DNA of 26,594 bases from Haloarculaceae archaeon (lineage in GTDB: Archaea > Halobacteriota > Halobacteria > Halobacteriales > Haloarculaceae): positions 1 to 26,594 of the forward strand of contig JAQCMX010000106.1 of assembly GCA_028274885.1 (NCBI GenBank), read 5' to 3'. The position numbers and the translations under genes are program-made. The notes below the pieces were generated by a model. It did no database searches. It was not told the DNA's origin and saw nothing but the letters and a program-made list of their open reading frames with translations. Below, piece by piece: positions 1 to 6,348 of this stretch. How positions within the stretch are numbered: position 1 is the first letter of the stretch; each line of letters opens with the position of its first letter.

Positions 1-110
1 AACAAATAAGGGTATATTGGTACGCTGTCCGACAGCACATAAGAACCGGGGGTGCTGGACGCGTCTGTGCCCCTTTCCGAGTTACTGTACAGATAACGAG
101 ACAGCTCTTC

Positions 111-190
111 ATACTGACGGCTATAACTTCGTGAGCATATTCGACCCCACGGGGGGTCGAAATTGCTCATGGGCTTATAGCCGTTAGTAT
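111..190. repeat. Left long palindrome of the element
   Basis: Bases 111-126 pair with 175-190 (16 positions, one G-T wobble). Bases 132-137 (TGAGCA) pair with 164-169 (TGCTCA), and 140-148 (TTCGACCCC) pair with 153-161 (GGGGTCGAA) around a four-base loop. The whole 80 bases can fold as one long imperfect hairpin. It shares layout and several blocks (ATACTG, GGCT, ATATTCG, CGAAATT, AGTAT) with the palindrome at 433-509. Confidence 0.85.
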
Positions 191-288
191 CAGGTGTGGC
201 CGAAGTCGACAACTGTGAACTTCCCCCACGTTCGCAGCCACGGCTGCTTGCACAATCTCGTCCGGTGAGTGGTTTCTCCCTCCTGGGG

Positions 289-434
289 ATGCCTCGTGGG
301 TCCGATAGAGAACACACCAATGTCCACAACTCCAGTATCACCTCATCTGCTGTCGGAAGTACCGCAAGCCGGTGCTGGAGGGTGACCGACCCGAAGAACC
401 CACCGAGGAGCACATCGACGCCCGAGCAGGTGAT
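289..434 (+). pseudogene. tnpA: Fragment of IS200/IS605 TnpA (Y1 transposase)
   Basis: The frame through 336-434 reads YHLICCRKYRKPVLEGD followed by an E-rich stretch. This closely resembles the N-terminal signature of haloarchaeal IS200/IS605 TnpA (a tyrosine HUH transposase), where YHLIWCPKYR-type sequences are usual. An ATG at 289 followed by residues resembling the usual start lies in a different frame, so at least one frameshift separates the start from the conserved core. The fragment stops where the right palindrome begins, and the HUH motif and catalytic tyrosine region are absent. It therefore cannot encode an active enzyme. Recognition rests on remembered family consensus, not on a search. 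Confidence 0.6.
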
Positions 435-509
435 ACTGTTGGCTGTAACTGAGCTACGATATTCGCCACGTGGTGGCGAAATTCTTGAAAGACGTACAGC
501 CAACAGTAT
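433..509. repeat. Right long palindrome of the element
   Basis: Bases 433-447 (ATACTGTTGGCTGTA) are a perfect inverted copy of 495-509. An inner stem pairs 462-469 (TTCGCCAC) with 473-480 (GTGGCGAA) around a three-base loop. Compared with the palindrome at 111-190, several stem positions differ on both arms in ways that keep the pairing, which is evidence that the folded form mattered. Confidence 0.85.
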
Positions 510-708
510 GAGTAGTCATGCAACGGGACCCCGACCACGGCGGGCCGAGAATAATGCAGCCAGGACGGTCATCCAATATACGAGCCTCGGGCAGGTCCTC
601 GAAACCTCTGTTCCCGGAATCGCACTGGCAGAGCCCGAAACGCAGGTCACCGTCCAACGCGACGGCGAATCTCCGTTTCCGTGGGAGGATCTCAGACGAC
701 GCCTCTAA
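508..708 (+). CDS. Possible small ORF or gene remnant
   Basis: An ATG at 508, inside the edge of the right palindrome, opens a 66-residue frame ending at a TAA just before 709. From about 540 the codons have the haloarchaeal bias (mostly G or C in third position) and the peptide ends in a plausible acidic/basic tail (SPFPWEDLRRRL). The first dozen residues (SSHATGPRPRR) look unlike a natural haloarchaeal start. It may be the 3' end of an older gene cut by the mobile element. I do not recognise the family. Confidence 0.25.
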   Translation: MSSHATGPRPRRAENNAARTVIQYTSLGQVLETSVPGIALAEPETQVTVQRDGESPFPWEDLRRRL

Positions 709-709
709 A

Positions 710-856
710 ACAACGTGATTTGGTTATCCGGTACCTGATTTTATAAACGATCGTACGGCCAGGCCACACGGAACAATAATTATTTACTTATCCCAATCTA
801 GGTTGTTTTGTGGGCAACTACACTATATCGACAGTTGGTATAACAGGTGAGAAACA
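710..856 (+). promoter_or_regulatory. Promoter region of the cbiA-cbiP unit
   Basis: This AT-rich stretch has TATA-like sequences at 737-748 (GATTTTATAAAC) and 774-785 (AATAATTATTTA). The shared 12-bp dyad follows at 794-805. A purine run AGGTGA at 845-850 matches the anti-Shine-Dalgarno end of archaeal 16S rRNA and lies six bases before the GTG at 857. The second TATA-like element is the better match in position to the dyad. Confidence 0.5.
794..805 (+). promoter_or_regulatory. Candidate cobalamin-regulon operator, site 1 (cbiA)
   Basis: CAATCTAGGTTG matches the dyad CAAnnWnGGTTG found at the other cobalamin promoters of this window. It lies just downstream of the TATA-like AATAATTATTTA and about 50 bases before the cbiA start. 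A bound protein there would block transcription initiation (inference). Confidence 0.55.
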
Positions 857-2218
857 GTGGTGAGTCCTGACGCTGATAGAGACGGCCCGGACGAAGAGGG
901 GCCCATGCAGGGGGTTGTAATCGCCGGGACCAGTTCTGGCGTTGGAAAGACCGTTGCCACACTTGCGGTCTTGCGGGCGGTTGAACAGGCAGGGTTGAAG
1001 CCACTGCCGGCCAAAGCAGGGCCAGATTTTATCGATCCGAGCCATCACGACGCTGTCGCTGCTGCTCCGTCCCGGACGCTCGACCCGTGGTTACAGGGAA
1101 CAGAGGGCATCCGTCGCACATACGAGCGTGACGACGGGGACCTCCGTGTCGTCGAAGGGATGATGGGGCTGTACGATGGGACTGTCAGCACAGCCAGGGT
1201 TGCCACAGAACTGGACCTGCCCGTCGTCCTCGTTGTCGACGCATCCGCGGGGATGGAAAGCGTCGCCGCGACGGCGCTCGGGTTCCGGCAGTTCGCCGAG
1301 CGTGTCGATGACGACGTGGATGTCGTCGGTGTTCTCGCACAACGCTGTCATGGCGGCCGCCACGAGAACGGCATCCGTGAGGCACTCCCCAAGGAACTCA
1401 CGTACCTGGGTCGGATCCCACCGGATGCGGACCTGGAGATCCCGGAGCGACATCTCGGACTCCATCTCGGGCGGGAATCAGCGGTTCCCGAACGATCACT
1501 GGAGAAAGCGGCAGAACCGATCCGGACCGAGCAGTTACTCTCAGTCGCCCGGAGTCCGTCCTGGTCTCCACCACAGGACAGAGAGCCAGAACCGACGGGC
1601 AAGCGCATCGCGGTTGCCGACGACCCGGCGTTTGCATTCCGGTATCCCGGGAGTGTACGGCGACTCCGGGCGCGGGCCGAACCTGTCACCTTCTCACCTA
1701 TCGCGGGCGACCCACTCCCCGACTGTGACGGCGTCTATCTTCCCGGCGGCTATCCGGAGCGGTTCGCCGGCGCACTTGAAGAAAGCCCTGCACTGTCGAC
1801 ACTTGCAAAACGAGCACCCGACGGGTTGCCGATCTTCGGAGAATGTGGCGGGCTGATGGCGCTCGGGGAATCCCTGACGACGACCGACGGCGACAGCTAC
1901 CCGATGGCCGGTATCCTGCCGGCCGACATCGAGATGCACGAGCGGTACCAGGCACTGGACCACGTCGAACTCCAGGCCAGAACTGACTGCCCGACAGCCA
2001 AAGCCGGTGAGCAACTACGTGGCCACGAGTTTCACTACTCCTCTGCTCGTCCCGGCAGGGATGCACAGTTCGCCTTCGACGTTACCCGGGGCGAGGGGAT
2101 CAACGGCGACCAGGACGGTCTGGTCGAGTACGCGACGGTCGGAACATATACACACGTCCACGCGGAAAGTGGCGCATTCGATTCGTTCCTGGAGAGTGTC
2201 GAGAGATATGATGGCTGA
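857..2218 (+). CDS. cbiA: Cobyrinic acid a,c-diamide synthase CbiA
   Basis: A glutamine-dependent enzyme that uses ATP to amidate the a and c side chains of (cobalt) cobyrinic acid in the cytoplasm. The 453 residues match the usual size. An N-terminal P-loop (GTSSGVGKT, residues ~24-32) and AKAGPDFIDPSHH belong to the ATP-binding dethiobiotin-synthetase-like domain. The C-terminal glutaminase domain has YLPGGYPE, the nucleophile in FGECGG (Cys330) and a late HEFHYS motif. I prefer the GTG at 857 because AGGTGA lies six bases upstream. ATG 905 is the alternative and would start right at the conserved domain, so the first 16 residues are not supported by homology. It is the first gene of a unit with cbiP and has a candidate operator upstream. 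Confidence 0.96.
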   Translation: MVSPDADRDGPDEEGPMQGVVIAGTSSGVGKTVATLAVLRAVEQAGLKPLPAKAGPDFIDPSHHDAVAAAPSRTLDPWLQGTEGIRRTYERDDGDLRVVEGMMGLYDGTVSTARVATELDLPVVLVVDASAGMESVAATALGFRQFAERVDDDVDVVGVLAQRCHGGRHENGIREALPKELTYLGRIPPDADLEIPERHLGLHLGRESAVPERSLEKAAEPIRTEQLLSVARSPSWSPPQDREPEPTGKRIAVADDPAFAFRYPGSVRRLRARAEPVTFSPIAGDPLPDCDGVYLPGGYPERFAGALEESPALSTLAKRAPDGLPIFGECGGLMALGESLTTTDGDSYPMAGILPADIEMHERYQALDHVELQARTDCPTAKAGEQLRGHEFHYSSARPGRDAQFAFDVTRGEGINGDQDGLVEYATVGTYTHVHAESGAFDSFLESVERYDG

Positions 2219-2327
2219 GACAGAACCCAACGGCTGCGAGCGCCTCACCCTCGTGAGCCAGGTTCGAGAGGATCCCCATCCCTTCCAGACCGGACCGGAC
2301 ACCGGAGAGAGGACCGAGTACCGATGA
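2208..2327 (+). CDS. Possible 39-residue ORF coupled between cbiA and cbiP
   Basis: The gap between cbiA and cbiP is filled by a small frame that starts ATGATG inside the last codons of cbiA and whose TGA overlaps the ATG of cbiP (ATGA). Thus both junctions have the overlap geometry seen at most junctions of this locus. Most third positions are G or C, and the peptide is acidic with one Cys and one His. It has no domain that I recognise. It could be a real small protein, a remnant of a lost gene (for example an adenosyltransferase often found beside these genes), or a coupling leader for cbiP. Homologues at the same place in other haloarchaea would decide. Confidence 0.4.
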   Translation: MMAETEPNGCERLTLVSQVREDPHPFQTGPDTGERTEYR

Positions 2328-3862
2328 CCGAAACGCTCCTCGTCGCAGGAACGGCAAGCCACGTGGGCAAGAGCACAGTCGTCGCTGGCCTCTGTCGGTT
2401 ACTGGCCCGTGAAGGGGTGTCAGTCACACCGTTCAAAGCACAGAACATGAGCAACAACGCCCGGGCTGTCCTCGATCCAGACGGTGACTGGGGTGAGATC
2501 GGCGTGTCGCAGTTCGTCCAGGCCAGGGCAGCCTCGATTGCGCCGACGACGGACCTCAATCCAATCCTGTTGAAACCCCGCGGTGACGGTGAGAGCCAAC
2601 TCGTCATCGACGGGAACGCTGTTGGCCATTACGATGCCGAAACCTACTACGAGCAACACTGGGAGTCCGCTCGTCGCGCGGCCGGCGCGGCCTACGAGCG
2701 AGTGGCTGCAGACCACGATGTCGTCATCGCGGAAGGGGCTGGCGGTATTGCGGAAATCAATCTCCACGACAGGGACATAGCGAACATCGAGACTGCCAAG
2801 TTCAGCGACGCCTCGATTTTGCTTCTCGGTGATATCGAGCGCGGCGGCGTCTTCGCCAGCCTCTATGGCACACTCGAACTCCTGCCCGAGCCGGTCCGAT
2901 GTCGGGTCGAGGGGATCGCGATCACGAAGTTCCGGGGCGACCGTTCACTACTCGAACCGGGGATCGACGAACTCGAAACACGGACCGGCGTTCCCGTTGT
3001 TGGTGTGTTACCTTACGACGATCCGGGACTGCCGGCCGAGGACAGTCTCTCCCTCCCGCCAGCGGGCAAACAGGGTGTCGATGGGGACGATGACGGGGTA
3101 CCGGCAGGCGCGAGTGTCACAATCGGAATTCCGCGACTGCCCCACATCTCGAATTTCACCGACACCCAGCCCCTGTCACGCACACCCGGTGTTCGTGTCT
3201 CATACCGTCCCCTTGATTCGACGCTTGCGGGTATCGATGCCGTCGTGATTCCGGGAACAAAAAACACCGTCGACGACCTGTTGGCGCTTCGAAACGCCGG
3301 ATTTGACGACGCTCTCACGGCGTTTTCGGGACCGATTATCGGCATCTGTGGCGGCTACCAACTGCTCGGTGAGCGGATAACCAACGCCGGCATCGAATCG
3401 ACAGACCAGCGAGAGACAGTGCAGGGTTTGGGCCTGTTGCCGGTCGAAACACGGTTCAAGACCGAAAAACGCGTCCAGCAGACTACCACGGATGTGACGG
3501 GGACAGGCCCTATCAACGGTGCGACCGGAACCGTCTCGGGCTACGAGATACACATGGGCCAGACGTCGACGCTCGAACCGGTCGAGCAACCCCTCGGTGA
3601 GCAAAGTGCCACGACGGGCCACGTGCTCGGGACGTATCTCCACGGCCTGTTCGGGAACGACTGTATCCGCGTGGCCTTTCTCGAATCTGTCTTCGAGCAC
3701 GCAGATACCCAACCGTCTGTGCAATCAGGCAACCCCCCCGCGCCGTATGCACGCGAGCCGTCGTCCCCGTATGCAGACGCCAGAAAACTGGTCGAGCATC
3801 TCGACAAACAGTGGCTATCAGACGTACTCGAACAGCCCACCCGGCGACAGGGTCGCCGTTGA
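2324..3862 (+). CDS. cbiP: Cobyric acid synthase CbiP/CobQ
   Basis: Adds four amide groups (b, d, e, g) to adenosyl-cobyrinic acid a,c-diamide, using glutamine and ATP. The 512 residues carry the family's order of motifs: GTASHVGKS near residue 10, FKAQNMSNN (~38-46), DRDIAN and LLGDIERGGVFASLYGT in the ATPase half. The glutaminase half has IPGTKNT, the nucleophile in GICGGYQLLG (Cys342), GYEIHMGQT and YLHGLFGND with the catalytic His. A short low-complexity acidic insert (DGDDDG, ~250) separates the halves. The ATG overlaps the TGA of the small upstream frame. The Pro/Ser-rich C-terminus (PSVQSGNPPAPYAREPSSPYA, shortened here) is an extension relative to bacterial CobQ. Confidence 0.97.
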   Translation: MTETLLVAGTASHVGKSTVVAGLCRLLAREGVSVTPFKAQNMSNNARAVLDPDGDWGEIGVSQFVQARAASIAPTTDLNPILLKPRGDGESQLVIDGNAVGHYDAETYYEQHWESARRAAGAAYERVAADHDVVIAEGAGGIAEINLHDRDIANIETAKFSDASILLLGDIERGGVFASLYGTLELLPEPVRCRVEGIAITKFRGDRSLLEPGIDELETRTGVPVVGVLPYDDPGLPAEDSLSLPPAGKQGVDGDDDGVPAGASVTIGIPRLPHISNFTDTQPLSRTPGVRVSYRPLDSTLAGIDAVVIPGTKNTVDDLLALRNAGFDDALTAFSGPIIGICGGYQLLGERITNAGIESTDQRETVQGLGLLPVETRFKTEKRVQQTTTDVTGTGPINGATGTVSGYEIHMGQTSTLEPVEQPLGEQSATTGHVLGTYLHGLFGNDCIRVAFLESVFEHADTQPSVQSGNPPAPYAREPSSPYADARKLVEHLDKQWLSDVLEQPTRRQGRR

Positions 3863-3982
3863 ATCCGGCCCCCTCGCAGACGGACCCCTCACCGATCTTA
3901 GATACCCGGGCCCTCCGATGACCAGATGCTAATACTGTTCGGGCTGTTTGACACCACCGGCAGTAGTACACCGTCTGGCAGA

Positions 3983-4768
3983 TCAGTCCAGTCCCTCACC
4001 GTCAGTCGCAACCGGATTCTGTGCTTGAGTGAGCTGAGCCTCGAAGGTGCTCCCGGGGGTGTCATCCCCTGGCCCAAGCGTGCGCTGTTTTTCGATCTCT
4101 GCCTCGATGGCGTCTGTGACCCGCGGATGTGGCCCGAGCGGGGCCGTATACTCGATCCCTCCTCTCTCGAGTTCGAGTTTCTCCGGGATTGTGTCCGCCG
4201 TTGGCGCTGATCTGGTGAAAAAAAGCGGAACCGCAACGGTTCTTTTTCCGTTGACGTTGTACCGAACACACTCAACCGCTGGATTCTGGAGGAGATAGCA
4301 GGGGACAACCTCCCCATACCTGGACTGTTCGCGAAGGCGTGCGGCGTGGTATTCGGTCGTCTTTCTGTCGTATGGCCTCGAATTACTCCCGAAGCCGACG
4401 AGAACGAGTGACTGCTCCGGTCCGGGCGGGACGTGATTCGACGCGCGGTCCTGGATGACCCCGGTGATGGCTGGACTGTTTCCGGGTGGTTCACAGTAGG
4501 CAACGTCCCCGGAAACGTACGACAGCACAGCAGGGACACCACTGGTCGTCTCGTGACGGTGTGCAAAGAACATCGGTACCGCATACACAGTGTCTGCACT
4601 CATCCCCTGGAGTGTGTCCTGCAGTTCGCGTACTGGCTCGGTGTCGTACGTTCCGACGACAACCCTGTCAACAGCCCGACGCTGCCGCAATCGGGCCGCG
4701 TGCGTTTCGAACACTTCCTGTGCGTTCCCGGTATTCCGGCCAATGAGAAGGATTGATTCAGTTTGCAT
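3983..4768 (-). CDS. CbiX-like two-domain protein with degenerate metal site
   Basis: A tandem repeat of the CbiX/sirohydrochlorin-chelatase fold in 261 residues (halves ~1-115 and ~118-225). True CbiX has GHGS near the start of a domain and a second His in a PxFxxxxxH motif, and together they hold the metal. Here the first is GRNT (Arg11 for His) in the N-half and GFGS (Phe for His) in the C-half. The N-half keeps PMFFAHRHE (His70, His72), but the C-half reads PLFFTRSAP with no His. It may be a one-sided chelatase, a metal carrier or a partner of the second CbiX at 15431-16654. It is transcribed alone, from a promoter with its own candidate operator, and runs convergently with cbiP. Start ATG 4768 is the only good one. 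Confidence 0.8.
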   Translation of the reverse strand: MQTESILLIGRNTGNAQEVFETHAARLRQRRAVDRVVVGTYDTEPVRELQDTLQGMSADTVYAVPMFFAHRHETTSGVPAVLSYVSGDVAYCEPPGNSPAITGVIQDRASNHVPPGPEQSLVLVGFGSNSRPYDRKTTEYHAARLREQSRYGEVVPCYLLQNPAVECVRYNVNGKRTVAVPLFFTRSAPTADTIPEKLELERGGIEYTAPLGPHPRVTDAIEAEIEKQRTLGPGDDTPGSTFEAQLTQAQNPVATDGEGLD

Positions 4769-4802
4769 AGGTTCCCGCTTTTCAAGTTGATTGTAGTTAG
4801 CC

Positions 4803-4814
4803 CAAGTTGGGTTG
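4803..4814 (-). promoter_or_regulatory. Candidate cobalamin-regulon operator, site 2 (CbiX-like gene)
   Basis: On the plus strand this reads CAAGTTGGGTTG, and on the coding strand of the downstream gene CAACCCAACTTG. It lies 35-46 bases before the ATG at 4768. It also sits in the better inverted repeat CCCAAGTTGGG (4801-4811). Confidence 0.5.
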
Positions 4815-4870
4815 TTCTAGTGATGTGAGTGACCGGTAAAATAGCTTTTGGCATAGCTTTGAGAGATATG

Positions 4871-5644
4871 CTACTCGATAGACCTGGTTTTTATAGCCAG
4901 CACCGAGAGGTCCGAAAACAACGATCCATCAGGCCCTGTTTGGCGTGTTTCGGCCGCAAGTTCGCCCAACGGTTGTCGCGCGATACTCTCATCCGTGTGT
5001 GTCAACCGTTCCAACACGAGTGTTTCAAGCGATGGTGAGACGCCGGTACCGACCAGTTCCGCCGCGATATCCTCCGGCATCCAGTCGTAGGGACGGGGCA
5101 ACACGAGCAGATTCCGCTGTCCGCCAGCATCGCGGAGACGGTCGAGGTCGTCGCTCAGATCACCGCTTTTGTGTAGTGTTACAAAGGTTGTTTCCTCCAG
5201 CGGGGTTCGTGCTCTGCTTGCGGCAATCTGGACCGCGGAGATACCCGGGATCACCCGGACAGGCGGTCCGACAGCAGCAGCTACCTTCCCCACAAACTGG
5301 TAACCGGAGTGGTTCGGGTCGCCCATCAGCACCGCCACCCCGGACTGTCCGTCCTCGAGGCGTCCGGCGAACTCGGCGAGCGTCTCGGCCTCGTCGCGAT
5401 ACCCACAGGTGAGTAGTTCAGCATCGGTTATCTCACTGATAAACTCGACCACCGTTTCGAATCCGACGACGACGTCGGCCGCCGATATCTCGCGTCGCCC
5501 CCGCGGCGTCAGGTAGGCAAGATCACCCGGCCCGATGCCGATAACCGACACCGGACTTTCCCCGGTCAGTGACGCCGGTTCGGGCTCTGCGGCGGCGAGA
5601 GACGCAGGGTCCGGCCCACTATCGAGGTCGTAGCCATCGCTCAT
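4871..5644 (-). CDS. cbiE: Cobalt-precorrin-7 (C5)-methyltransferase CbiE
   Basis: SAM-dependent tetrapyrrole methylase acting late in the corrin pathway, together with CbiT (C15 methylation and decarboxylation). The SAM-binding GIGPGDLAYLT follows a ~30-residue acidic, Ala/Pro-rich leader that is a halophilic extension. VLMGDPNHSGYQF and VIPGISAVQIAASR (mid-protein) and TLHKSGDL are CbiE/CobL-N features. The 257 residues include this leader. CobL of the aerobic pathway is a CbiE-CbiT fusion, but here CbiT is a separate gene 17 kb away. The start overlaps the cbiC stop (ATGA), so it is the last gene of cobN-cbiC-cbiE. Confidence 0.95.
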   Translation of the reverse strand: MSDGYDLDSGPDPASLAAAEPEPASLTGESPVSVIGIGPGDLAYLTPRGRREISAADVVVGFETVVEFISEITDAELLTCGYRDEAETLAEFAGRLEDGQSGVAVLMGDPNHSGYQFVGKVAAAVGPPVRVIPGISAVQIAASRARTPLEETTFVTLHKSGDLSDDLDRLRDAGGQRNLLVLPRPYDWMPEDIAAELVGTGVSPSLETLVLERLTHTDESIARQPLGELAAETRQTGPDGSLFSDLSVLAIKTRSIE

Positions 5645-6348
5645 AGCGATTCGAGGTCCCCGTTCCGGAGGTCGCTTGCGACGTGGACGAGTTCGTTTGT
5701 CAGGCCTGCTGCCACCCCACTCCCGCCGCGGCGACCGACGTTTGTGATGGCCGGAACACCGTGTGTGGCCGCGCTCGCACGGAGCCGCTTCCGACTCTCC
5801 GCAGCCTTGACGAAACCCACCGGCGTCGCAACGACAACAGCAGGTCTCGTCCCGTCCTCGATACAGTCCGCAAGCGCCAGGGCCGCCGTGGGAGCGTTTC
5901 CGACGACGGCGATCGCATCGTCGTACACCCCCTCCCGATCGAGTTCGAGCACCGACGCCGCGGTGCGTGTCATGCCGGTCTCCGCGGCCAGATCAGCGCC
6001 GTTTCCGATCGCCTTTCTGATCGGACAGTCGTGTCCGCGCCCGGTAATCCCTGATCTGACCATCGTAATATCAGTCACGATCGGCCGCTCCGACACGACG
6101 GCCTTGGCCCCTCTCCGGACCGGTTCCGAATCCGTCTCACCGGTGAATCTGACGAGATGCTGGAACTCGGGATCTCCGGTGGCATGGACCGCCTTCTGTC
6201 GTATCCGGTCTGCGAGTGTCTCGTCGGGCACCAGTTCGCGCACCCTGTCCATACTCGTCTCGGCTATCGCCATCGCGTTTTCTGTCGTCGCGCCGAGATC
6301 AGCGTACTCCTCGAATCCGGCGGATCCGACGCCACCTTCCTCAGTCAT
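5641..6348 (-). CDS. cbiC: Cobalt-precorrin-8 methylmutase CbiC
   Basis: Moves the methyl group from C11 to C12 to give cobyrinic acid. The 235 residues show the family hallmarks: RIRQKAVHATGDPEF with the catalytic His55, MVRSGI in the middle, GNAPTAALAL, and the near-universal PVGFVKAAESRK. The start at 6348 is chosen over upstream codons because it overlaps the cobN stop by eight bases (ATGACTGA) and because residues before it are not conserved. The stop overlaps the cbiE start. Translation of cobN, cbiC and cbiE is thus likely coupled. Confidence 0.96.
   Translation of the reverse strand: MTEEGGVGSAGFEEYADLGATTENAMAIAETSMDRVRELVPDETLADRIRQKAVHATGDPEFQHLVRFTGETDSEPVRRGAKAVVSERPIVTDITMVRSGITGRGHDCPIRKAIGNGADLAAETGMTRTAASVLELDREGVYDDAIAVVGNAPTAALALADCIEDGTRPAVVVATPVGFVKAAESRKRLRASAATHGVPAITNVGRRGGSGVAAGLTNELVHVASDLRNGDLESL

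Larger units (their letters stand above)
111..509 (+). mobile_element. Decayed palindrome-bounded IS200/IS605-type element (MITE-like remnant)
   Basis: Two related long palindromes (111-190 and 433-509) flank a fragment that translates, across frame disruptions, to the N-terminal part of an IS200/IS605 Y1 transposase (about 289-434). IS200/IS605 elements carry subterminal hairpins recognised as single-stranded DNA. Non-autonomous palindrome-ended derivatives of such elements are known in haloarchaea. I infer an internally deleted, inactive copy. The true outer ends are not certain because these elements make no target duplication, so the limits given are just the outer edges of the palindromes. 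Confidence 0.55.

Noticed and set aside
196..507. N-terminal two-thirds of a 170-codon rightward frame
   Set aside because: It runs through the palindrome and across the tnpA relic in the wrong frame. Only the last part (508-708) has coding-like codon use.
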